Source: Pseudomonadota bacterium
GTDB lineage: Bacteria; Pseudomonadota; Gammaproteobacteria; Burkholderiales; SG8-39
Length of the DNA stretch: 5,011 nucleotides
Assembly: GCA_003242425.1 (NCBI GenBank)
Contig: QGUL01000169.1
Span: forward strand, 1-5,011
Reading direction: 5' to 3'
The position numbers and the translations under genes are program-made. Numbering within the stretch: position 1 is the first letter of the stretch; each line of letters opens with the position of its first letter. Of this stretch, positions 1-5,011 are shown in pieces. A model generated the notes under the pieces. The model made no database searches and had not been told where the DNA came from. It worked only from the letters and a program-made list of their open reading frames with translations.

Positions 1-52
1 GCGCCATGTGGGGCCAAGACGCAGGTCTTTCGCCGGCTGCAAGGCGGACGGG

Positions 53-58
53 AAGGAG
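53..58 (+). promoter_or_regulatory. Ribosome binding site that fixes the kinase start
   Basis: AAGGAG lies 4 bases before the ATG at 63 and is a near-perfect Shine-Dalgarno match. The alternative in-frame ATG at 6 sits too near the window edge for its own site to be judged, and it would place a polar, Arg-rich stretch ahead of the first membrane helix. This favours 63 as the start. Confidence 0.7.
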
Positions 59-62
59 AGCG

Positions 63-2630
63 ATGAATCGCTTCCAGGGGCCCACCATCGCCCGGCGCAT
101 GATCATCGGCTTCGGCGCGCTGCTGGTGTTGCTCGGCGCGCTGCTCGGCAGTATCTATGTCTGGCATCAGGACAGCGTGCAGGCGCAGCGCCGCTTCTCG
201 ACGTTCAGCCGGCCGCTTACCGATGCGGCCTATACGCTCGAGCATCGCATCCTGCAAGTAGGCATCGCGTTGCGCGCCTACATGCTGACGCCCGACACCA
301 GGCGCCTGACGCGCTTCGAATCGTCGGTGGCCGAAGCGCGCGAGCTGATGCGCGAACTCGCCGCCATGCCGATGAACGACGGCGACCGCACCTTGCTGAG
401 CGAGCTGTCGCCGGTCATGGAGGATTATCTGGCGGCGACGACGGGCATCGTGGAGCGGCGACGCAACGGCCTCGTCGACATCGACGCCGAGGCTCATGTG
501 CAGGCCATGCGCGAGTCGCTGATCGCCCTGACCGAACAGTTCGTCGTGCGGCAGATGGCGAACACCGACGGCGCCATCGCGGAAATGATTGCGGCGCAGA
601 GGCGGGTGCAGCGCGGCCTGATCACTACCGGCCTCCTCAGCCTGCTGTGCTTCGTGGTGCTCGCCTGGCTGATCACCCAGTCGGTACGCAGACCCGCCAG
701 GGAACTGGTGGAGATCGCCACGGCGCTCAAGAACGGCGACTGGAAGCCCGCGCTCGCATTGGGCGAAAGCGCGCGCAGCGGCGAACTCGCCGACAACGAG
801 ATGGCACGCATCGGCCATGCCTTCGGCATCGCGGCGATCGCACTGGAGCAGCGCGAACAGCGGCTCGCCGCCGACCGGCAGGTGGCGCGCGCCTCGGCGA
901 CCAGCCTCGACCGCGCCGAAGTGGCCTCCATGGCCTTGCGTGCGATCGTCGCTTACGTCCGGGCCGAGATCGGCGTGCTGTACTGGAACGAGGGGGGCAT
1001 GCTCGAACCTGTCGCCACGCACGGCGCCACGGCCCGGGCCTTGCCCGTCGGCGAAGGTTTGCCGGGGCAGGCGGCGCTGGAACGGCGCACCGTGCGCATG
1101 CGCGACATCCCGCGCGATGCGCCGTTCAGCGTGCGCATCGGTTACGACGAAGCGCCGCCGCGCGAGGTGACGGCCCTTCCCATCGTCTTCCGTCAGGAGG
1201 TGATCGGCGTACTGCTGGTGGCGACGCTGCGCACGCTGGACGAGGATGCGGTGGGATTCCTCGAAGACGCCTGCGCGCAGCTCGGCGTCGGTCTGCACAA
1301 CGTCAGGGCCTACGAGCGGATCGAGCAGTTGCTCGACGAGCTGTCGGAACAGAGCCGGCGCATCCAGGCGCAGAACGAGGAGCTGCAGGCGCAGAACGAG
1401 GAATTGCAGGCGCAGAGCGAGGAGATCCGCACCCAGAACGAACAGCTCGCGGAACAGGCCGAGCAATTGCGCCGCCACGCCGAATTGCTGACCGAGGCCG
1501 ACCGGCGCAAGACCGAGTTCCTCGGTCTGCTCGCGCACGAACTGCGCAATCCGTTGGCCGGCATCTCCAACAGCCTGTTCGTGCTGTCGCGCCCGGACGT
1601 GGACAACAGCCAGGCCGCGGCGGCACAGGCGATCATCGAGCGCCAGACCCGGCAGCTCAACCGCCTGATCGACGACCTGCTCGACGTGACGCGGGTGACG
1701 CGCGGCAAGGTGACGCTCAAGCGCGAGACGCTCGACCTCGTGCAACTGGTGCGCGATTGCCTGGAGGACCATCGCGCCACGTTCGAGCGCGCGCGCATCG
1801 CCCTCGCGGCCGAGTTGCCTGAGGGGCCGCTGCTGGTGGACGGCGACCGGGCACGGCTGTGCCAGATCATCGGCAACCTGGCGGACAACGCCGCCAAGTT
1901 CACCGACGAAGGCCGTCGCGTCACAGTGCGTCTGCGCGCCGACTGCGGCGTGGCGCAACTGGACGTGATCGACGAAGGCATCGGCATCGATCCCGCGGCT
2001 TTCGACCGGCTGTTCCGGCCCTTTACCCAGATCGGCAACGGCGGCCCGCGCGTCAACGGCGGCCTCGGGCTGGGCCTGGCCCTGGTGAAGGCCCTGGTCG
2101 AATTGCATCGGGGCACCGTCGAGGCGCACAGCGACGGCCCCGGACGCGGCGCACGCTTCACCGTGCGGCTGCCGCTCATCGAGATGCCGGCCGACTGGCA
2201 GCCGTCCGAACCACAAGGCGCATTGCAGGTGGAAGCGCCGCGCTGCCGCATCCTGATCATCGAAGACAACGTCGACGTGGCGATGTCCCTCTCGGTCGCG
2301 TTGAGCGCCGAAGGACACGAGGTGCGCGCGGTGCACGACGCCCGCGAGGGATTGGAAGTCGCGCGCATGTTCCGGCCCGAGGTGCTGCTGTGCGACATCG
2401 GCCTGCCGGTGATGGACGGCTACGAAGTGGCGCGCTGCATACGTGCCGACGAGACGCTCAGGAACGTCTTCCTCGTCGCCATCACCGGCTATGCCAGCGA
2501 ACACGACCGCGAGAAGGCCGCGCAGGCGGGCTTCGACCATCATCTGCCCAAGCCGCCGGACTTCGAGCGCCTGAGCGCCCTGCTTGCCGAAGCAGCGGTC
2601 CGGCGCGCCCGCGCGTCCAGCGCCGCCTAG
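63..2630 (+). CDS. Hybrid sensor histidine kinase (CHASE3-like, HAMP-like, GAF, HisKA, HATPase, receiver)
   Basis: An 855-residue inner-membrane signalling kinase that should autophosphorylate on His and pass the phosphate to its own C-terminal receiver. Visible in order: basic N-terminus; membrane helix at residues 13-34; extracytoplasmic CHASE3-like helical region at about 40-180; second helix at about 186-206; degenerate HAMP-like linker at 207-265; GAF domain at about 280-415 (GEGLPGQA at 330-337); heptad coiled coil at 435-469; HisKA with phospho-acceptor His492 in AHELRNP; HATPase with N-box Asn605/Asn609, G1 motif DEGIG at 637-641 and G2 motif GLGLGLALVK at 667-676; receiver from about 728 with Asp735, phospho-acceptor Asp778, Thr808 and Lys830. 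All catalytic motifs look intact. I chose the ATG at 63 because AAGGAG precedes it; an in-frame ATG at 6 would add 19 residues and push the first helix inward. There is no HPt domain, and no partner regulator lies within the window, so the downstream target is unknown. The ligand cannot be read from sequence. Family is near certain; the role is not. Confidence 0.95.
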   Translation: MNRFQGPTIARRMIIGFGALLVLLGALLGSIYVWHQDSVQAQRRFSTFSRPLTDAAYTLEHRILQVGIALRAYMLTPDTRRLTRFESSVAEARELMRELAAMPMNDGDRTLLSELSPVMEDYLAATTGIVERRRNGLVDIDAEAHVQAMRESLIALTEQFVVRQMANTDGAIAEMIAAQRRVQRGLITTGLLSLLCFVVLAWLITQSVRRPARELVEIATALKNGDWKPALALGESARSGELADNEMARIGHAFGIAAIALEQREQRLAADRQVARASATSLDRAEVASMALRAIVAYVRAEIGVLYWNEGGMLEPVATHGATARALPVGEGLPGQAALERRTVRMRDIPRDAPFSVRIGYDEAPPREVTALPIVFRQEVIGVLLVATLRTLDEDAVGFLEDACAQLGVGLHNVRAYERIEQLLDELSEQSRRIQAQNEELQAQNEELQAQSEEIRTQNEQLAEQAEQLRRHAELLTEADRRKTEFLGLLAHELRNPLAGISNSLFVLSRPDVDNSQAAAAQAIIERQTRQLNRLIDDLLDVTRVTRGKVTLKRETLDLVQLVRDCLEDHRATFERARIALAAELPEGPLLVDGDRARLCQIIGNLADNAAKFTDEGRRVTVRLRADCGVAQLDVIDEGIGIDPAAFDRLFRPFTQIGNGGPRVNGGLGLGLALVKALVELHRGTVEAHSDGPGRGARFTVRLPLIEMPADWQPSEPQGALQVEAPRCRILIIEDNVDVAMSLSVALSAEGHEVRAVHDAREGLEVARMFRPEVLLCDIGLPVMDGYEVARCIRADETLRNVFLVAITGYASEHDREKAAQAGFDHHLPKPPDFERLSALLAEAAVRRARASSAA
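1365..1427 (+). repeat. Three tandem 21-nt repeats coding a heptad coiled coil
   Basis: Three adjoining 21-base units begin at 1365, 1386 and 1407, each starting CAGGCGCAGA. The first two differ only near the end (GAGCTG against GAATTG); the third differs by a few more bases. They encode QAQNEEL, QAQNEEL and QAQSEEI. Two more degenerate heptads follow at protein level (RTQNEQL, AEQAEQL), giving five in-register heptads at residues 435-469 between the GAF and HisKA domains. A signalling coiled coil is expected there in dimeric kinases. The near-identity at DNA level suggests unit duplication. Confidence 0.85.
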
Positions 2631-2637
2631 CGCGCAC

Positions 2638-2662
2638 GCCGGGTGTTAGACTGGCGCCCGGT
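2638..2662 (+). other. Possible GC hairpin in the gap before the small membrane protein
   Basis: CCGGGTG at 2639-2645 can pair with CGCCCGG at 2655-2661 (one G-T wobble), with one further wobble pair at 2638/2662 and a 9-base loop. It follows the kinase stop by only 8 bases, but no T-run follows it, so it is not a classical intrinsic terminator. The loop holds TTAGACT (2646-2652), which resembles a -10 box, but no convincing -35 box lies 16-18 bases upstream. It could be a weak terminator, an mRNA-stabilising structure or chance in GC-rich DNA. Confidence 0.25.
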
Positions 2663-2682
2663 CCCTACACGGAATTGCAAGC

Positions 2683-2877
2683 ATGCTGGGCTGGCTGTTG
2701 AGGCTGTTCTCCATCGCGGGCGGGGTGATCGCCGGCTGGTTCGTGGGACGCGATGCGCCCAACTACACCTTCCTGCAGATGGTCGTGACCCTGTTGCTCA
2801 TCATCGCGGCGGTGGCGCTGCTCGCTTTCCTGCCCGAACGCTGGCAGGCGCGCCGGCGTGGCGGCGGACAGGACTAG
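2683..2877 (+). CDS. Small two-helix membrane protein, function unknown
   Basis: A 64-residue protein of a kind I do not recognise. Two hydrophobic segments are visible: residues about 4-22 (Gly-rich, containing GGVIAGWFVG) and about 31-50 (Leu/Ile/Ala-rich). They are joined by a short polar turn RDAPNYTF, and the protein ends in a basic tail with Arg at 57-59. The positive-inside rule predicts a hairpin with both ends in the cytoplasm, though Arg7 and Arg23 make this less certain. The ATG at 2683 has only a weak upstream GGA (2671-2673, 9 bases away). The gene starts 52 bases after the kinase stop on the same strand, so co-transcription is possible. The clear hydrophobic pattern supports a real gene. 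A link to kinase signalling is speculation from position alone. Confidence 0.7.
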   Translation: MLGWLLRLFSIAGGVIAGWFVGRDAPNYTFLQMVVTLLLIIAAVALLAFLPERWQARRRGGGQD

Positions 2878-2880
2878 CGT

Positions 2881-3462
2881 TCAGGGCGCGACCTGTCGCG
2901 GCGCGAGCGGGTCCGGCAGTTCCTCGCCTTCCAGCAACGCGCTGCCCAGCCCGGCGAAGTATTCGCTCAGGCAGGGCGCAAGCGGCCCGAAGAATTCGAT
3001 CAGCGGCCGGTCCACGATCCAGTCCCCGAAGCTCCCGATCACGCGAAAGCAGTGGTGTTCGCGCTCGAAGGCTTCGGCGCGTATTTCGAACGCATCGACG
3101 TACAGGCTGCGCAACGCTCCGTTCGCATCCGCCGGAGGCAGCGGCAGCGGTTCGTGCAGACGCGCAACCTGCCAGCGGCCTTCGATGCGCACGCGCGCTT
3201 CCATGAGCGTCGCCATGGCCGTTTCCATGCGGGCCTTGGCCCCTTCCGGCGTCGTCGCGGCTTCGAGCAGATGAAGCCGCTGCGCGAGGCCGTCCTCGCC
3301 GTAGATCTCGCTGTGCAGCACGACGAGATAGGGCGCCTTGCCGAGGCGCTCGCGTTCCGCGGCGAGTCCCGCCAGCAGCGCGGCGGTACGGCCTTCCTCC
3401 GGATCGGCAGGGCGGCCGAGCAGCAATTCCGCCAAAGGGAGGAGCCCGTCCGCCGTTTCCAT
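2881..3462 (-). CDS. Hypothetical protein coupled to the PdeM-like gene
   Basis: A 193-residue, apparently soluble protein that I cannot assign to a family. It has no signal peptide, no clear membrane helix and no Cys/His cluster typical of a metal site. An acidic, helix-prone N-terminal part (residues 1-90) contains APYLVVLHSEIYGEDG at 43-58 and a Met/Ala/Glu-rich helix at about 78-90. A central strand-like stretch VRIEGRWQVARLHEPLPLP (91-109) leads to a C-terminal region with aromatic-rich EREHHCFRVIGSFGDWIVDR (133-152) and IEFFGPLAPCLSEYFAGLG (155-173). Its ATG shares one base with the TGA of the phosphoesterase gene (TGATG), and GGAG stands 11 bases before it, so translational coupling is likely. 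The frame stays open upstream to 3732, but that part overlaps the phosphoesterase and reads as Arg-rich shadow sequence; a GTG directly before the ATG is a minor alternative start. A functional tie to the phosphoesterase is inferred from coupling only. Confidence 0.75.
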   Translation of the reverse strand: METADGLLPLAELLLGRPADPEEGRTAALLAGLAAERERLGKAPYLVVLHSEIYGEDGLAQRLHLLEAATTPEGAKARMETAMATLMEARVRIEGRWQVARLHEPLPLPPADANGALRSLYVDAFEIRAEAFEREHHCFRVIGSFGDWIVDRPLIEFFGPLAPCLSEYFAGLGSALLEGEELPDPLAPRQVAP

Positions 3463-4127
3463 CACTTCAGCGGCTCCACCGCGAGGATTTCGTTGTCGGC
3501 GATCAGGAAGACCCGGTCGCCCGGCCGGCGTTCGATGAGATAGCCGCCTGAGAAGGAACCGAAGGCCGGCAGCACCGCGAAGTTTTCGCTGAACCAGAAG
3601 CAGGGCAGACGCAGCCTTTCGTTGGCGCGCCCGCGCAGGGCGAAGACCGGATGCAGATAGCCTGCGATGGCGAAACGGCGTACCGCTTCGGCCGGCTCGT
3701 GACAGAGCGCGAAGGGATCGAAGGGATAGCACTCGTCCACCACCTGCACGCGCAGCGACTTGGGCGGATCGCCAGTGTGGGTGTCGCGGCTGCCGCGCAC
3801 CAGCATGAGCTCCAGGTCGGGATGGCGTTCGCGCCAGCTTTGCAGCTTCTCGAAGGTGGCCGGCTCGCGTCCTTTCTCCTCGTGCAGGAAATCGCCCAGG
3901 AAAATGATCTGCTTCACCGGGTGGCGCGCCAGGATGGCGTCCAGGCGCGCCAGGGATTCGTTCAAGGTGCCGCGCGAGGAAGGCGTGCCGTCGGCGCGCA
4001 GGCTTGCCTTGCCGAAATGGGCATCGGCCACCAGCAGGGTGTGGCGCTTGGGCCAGTACACCGCGCGTTCAGGAAGCAGCACCAGCCGCTCGCCGCGCGC
4101 CTCGATGTCGAGATCCTTGGAAGCCAT
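3462..4127 (-). CDS. pdeM: PdeM-like metallophosphoesterase with altered metal-site motifs
   Basis: A 221-residue calcineurin-fold phosphoesterase resembling PdeM, the ligase-associated DNA-damage-response endonuclease family often encoded near Lhr-type helicases and ATP-dependent DNA ligases. Visible motifs: ADAHFGK (Asp35, His37), GDFLHE (Asp79), RGSRDTH (111-117), CHEP (His143), GYLHP (His159), and the family-like C-terminal LPAFGSFSGG (186-195). Canonical enzymes have GNHD where this has GSRD (Ser113, Arg114), and GHxH where this has GYLH (Tyr157). Judged by Mre11-type enzymes, the ligands of metal 1 (Asp35, His37, Asp79, His159) remain. Metal 2 loses its Asn and one His, and the catalytic His is replaced by Arg. 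Length and the rest of the fold look normal and the frame is open, so this is not an ordinary decayed gene. The usual ligase and helicase neighbours are absent from the window. The gene overlaps the following unknown gene by one base. The family assignment is firm; activity is doubtful. Confidence 0.88.
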   Translation of the reverse strand: MASKDLDIEARGERLVLLPERAVYWPKRHTLLVADAHFGKASLRADGTPSSRGTLNESLARLDAILARHPVKQIIFLGDFLHEEKGREPATFEKLQSWRERHPDLELMLVRGSRDTHTGDPPKSLRVQVVDECYPFDPFALCHEPAEAVRRFAIAGYLHPVFALRGRANERLRLPCFWFSENFAVLPAFGSFSGGYLIERRPGDRVFLIADNEILAVEPLK

Positions 4128-4158
4128 TCGGTCCTGTTCCGGTTTGCCCCGTGCCCGG

Positions 4159-4187
4159 ATTGTCGGGCTTGCGCCGCTTTACGTCGA
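4159..4187 (-). promoter_or_regulatory. Tentative sigma70-type promoter before the PdeM-like gene
   Basis: On the minus strand, TCGACG (4187-4182, four of six matches to TTGACA) and GACAAT (4164-4159, four of six matches to TATAAT) are 17 bases apart. They lie in the 89-bp gap between the thioesterase stop and the phosphoesterase start. If real, the phosphoesterase pair can be transcribed separately from the acyl-CoA genes. The -10 candidate lies across a small inverted repeat (GCCCG 4153-4157 with CGGGC 4164-4168). Such weak matches are common by chance. Confidence 0.22.
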
Positions 4188-4216
4188 GAGGTGCCGTGCG
4201 CTTCTCAGTCCCCGAT

Positions 4217-4612
4217 TCAGTCCTTGGGCACCGGCCGCGGCCGCTTGTCCGGTCCCAGCGCGACATAGGTCAGCGTCGCCTCGGTCACGCGCACCACTTC
4301 GATATCCTCGGGATTGCGTTGCGCATAAACCTCCACGCGCACGGTGATGGAGGTCGTGCCGATGCGCAGGATCTCCGTATAGAAGGACAGCAGATCGCCG
4401 ATCTGCACCGGCTGGCGGAAGACGAAGGACTGTACCGCCACGGTGGCCACCGGCCCGCGCGCGCGTTGGGCCGCCACCACGGCGCCGGCGATGTCCACGT
4501 GCGACATGATCCAGCCGCCGAAGATGTCGCCATGCTGGTTGGCGTCGGCCGGCATCGGCACGACGCGCAGCGTCGGTTCGCGGTCGGCGGGCAGGGAAAC
4601 CTTCTCTTCCAT
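4217..4612 (-). CDS. YciA-type acyl-CoA thioesterase (hotdog fold)
   Basis: A 131-residue cytoplasmic protein expected to hydrolyse acyl-CoA to free acid and CoA. It closely follows the YciA pattern: MPADANQHGDIFGGWIMSHVD at residues 20-40 is the family signature, including the acidic Asp29 in GDIFGGW on the hotdog helix. The core continues with the FRQPVQIGDLLSFY strand region (65-78), the GTTSITVRVEVY strand (85-96) and the terminal TEATLTYVAL strand (110-119). Length fits the single-hotdog YciA/acyl-CoA hydrolase family, which works as an oligomer. The ATG at 4612 shares a base with the TGA of the upstream dehydrogenase gene (TGATG), so it is probably translated by coupling. Pairing with a beta-oxidation enzyme suggests a role in releasing CoA or relieving acyl-CoA build-up. 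Substrate chain length cannot be read from the sequence. Confidence 0.93.
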   Translation of the reverse strand: MEEKVSLPADREPTLRVVPMPADANQHGDIFGGWIMSHVDIAGAVVAAQRARGPVATVAVQSFVFRQPVQIGDLLSFYTEILRIGTTSITVRVEVYAQRNPEDIEVVRVTEATLTYVALGPDKRPRPVPKD

Positions 4613-5011
4613 CAGTGCTGCTCCTGTTCGAGGCTGCGAGCGTAATGCAATGGCCCGCCGCGGAAGGGCGCGAAACCGGTGCCGAAGATCAGCCCGGCAT
4701 CGGCGAGATCCGCGTCGGCGACGATGCCTTCCTCCACCGCGCGGCGCGCCTCATCGAGATAGGGCGTGAGGAGCCGCCGGATCAGCGTCTCGTCGACGTG
4801 GCCCGCCGGCCCTTTCACCGGCTTGCCCTCGTGCCAGCGGTAGAAGCCTTCGCCGCTTTTCTTGCCGAGTTTGCCAGCTTCGACGAGCTGGCTCAGCTTG
4901 CGCGGCGGCGCGGCTTCCGGTACGAGCTGTTTGCCCACCACTGCGCAGATGTCCAGGCCCACCGTATCGGCCAGCGTGATCGGCCCCATCGGCATGCCGA
5001 ACTGTTCCGCG
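4612..5011 (-). CDS. 3-hydroxyacyl-CoA dehydrogenase, FadB/FadJ-like, C-terminal part (cut by window edge)
   Basis: The last 132 residues or so of a larger protein; the frame remains open through the window edge, with AEQF preceding the Met at 4995, so that Met is internal. The visible part starts in a first 3HCDH C-terminal domain, with the typical GMPMGPITLADTVGLDI motif, and passes LGKKSGEGFYRW. It then enters a second 3HCDH-like repeat, with DETLIRRLLTPYLDEARR followed by an EEGIVADADLADAGLIFGTG-type stretch and GFAPFRGGPLHYA. Two successive C-terminal domains mark the multifunctional alpha-subunit type (hydratase plus dehydrogenase of fatty-acid beta-oxidation) rather than a short stand-alone dehydrogenase. 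The hydratase and NAD-binding domains would lie outside the window. The protein stops about 8 residues after GGPLHY, whereas E. coli FadB and FadJ continue for some 40 more. The stop overlaps the thioesterase start by one base. It should be NAD-dependent and cytoplasmic. Confidence 0.88.
   Translation of the reverse strand, partial: AEQFGMPMGPITLADTVGLDICAVVGKQLVPEAAPPRKLSQLVEAGKLGKKSGEGFYRWHEGKPVKGPAGHVDETLIRRLLTPYLDEARRAVEEGIVADADLADAGLIFGTGFAPFRGGPLHYARSLEQEQH

Noticed and set aside
8..1822. Long plus-strand open frame of 604 codons in another frame of the kinase gene
   Set aside because: The translation is Arg/Ala/Gly/His-rich, low in hydrophobic patterning, and overlaps the well-supported kinase frame. 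It is a GC-bias shadow.
1310..2398. Long open frame of 362 codons on the minus strand inside the kinase gene
   Set aside because: Its translation is Ser/Arg-rich with no domain pattern and it lies fully opposite the kinase's HisKA-HATPase-receiver region, which has every expected motif. Long antisense frames are common in GC-rich genes.
2643..3206. Plus-strand open frame of 187 codons overlapping the small membrane protein and the end of the unknown gene
   Set aside because: It spans two genes on opposite strands, its product is Arg/Ala-rich without recognisable features, and the 64-residue hydrophobic protein in a different frame is more convincing.
3463..3732. Upstream extension of the 193-residue unknown protein
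   Set aside because: The frame is open but overlaps the phosphoesterase gene and is Arg-rich without structure. The ATG at 3462 overlapping the upstream stop, with GGAG before it, is the better start.
4153..4168. Inverted repeat GCCCG-6-CGGGC in the gap between thioesterase and phosphoesterase genes, considered as a terminator
   Set aside because: The stem is only 5 bp and no T-run follows on either strand, so it does not support an intrinsic terminator.
4004..4645. Plus-strand open frame of 213 codons opposite the thioesterase
   Set aside because: The opposite strand encodes a thioesterase with the complete YciA signature. This frame has a His/Arg-rich, shadow-like composition.

Overview
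The window is GC-rich chromosomal DNA with densely packed genes, strongly G/C-biased third codon positions and overlapping stop-start junctions. Gene content (a CHASE3/GAF hybrid sensor kinase, a FadB/FadJ-like beta-oxidation enzyme, a YciA-type thioesterase and a PdeM-type phosphoesterase) fits a proteobacterium. I lean towards a betaproteobacterium, but this rests on general appearance and is not proven. I see no tRNA, rRNA, CRISPR array, insertion sequence or phage gene.

Layout. Positions 63-2630 (+) encode an 855-residue membrane-bound hybrid histidine kinase: two membrane segments around a CHASE3-like sensor, a HAMP-like linker, a GAF domain, a strikingly regular coiled coil, HisKA, HATPase and a C-terminal receiver. 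No separate response regulator lies next to it within the window. A 64-residue two-helix membrane protein follows at 2683-2877 (+). It ends only 3 bp from the end of the convergent minus-strand cluster.

The minus-strand cluster, read in transcription order from the right edge, has four genes: (1) the C-terminal part of a FadB/FadJ-like 3-hydroxyacyl-CoA dehydrogenase, cut by the window edge at 5011; (2) a YciA-like acyl-CoA thioesterase at 4217-4612; (3) after an 89-bp gap, a PdeM-like metallophosphoesterase at 3462-4127; (4) an unrecognised 193-residue protein at 2881-3462. Genes 1/2 and genes 3/4 are each joined by a one-base TGATG stop-start overlap, so the cluster reads as two translationally coupled pairs. 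The first pair belongs to acyl-CoA metabolism. The second couples a DNA-damage-associated phosphoesterase family member to an unknown partner.

The observation most worth a second look is that the PdeM-like protein has lost the Asn and His of its GNHD motif (it reads GSRD) and the first His of its GHxH motif (it reads GYLH), while the other expected metal ligands remain. This pattern suggests a rearranged, one-metal or inactive enzyme, coupled to an unknown protein. I found no convincing evidence of a wholly new multi-gene system in the window.
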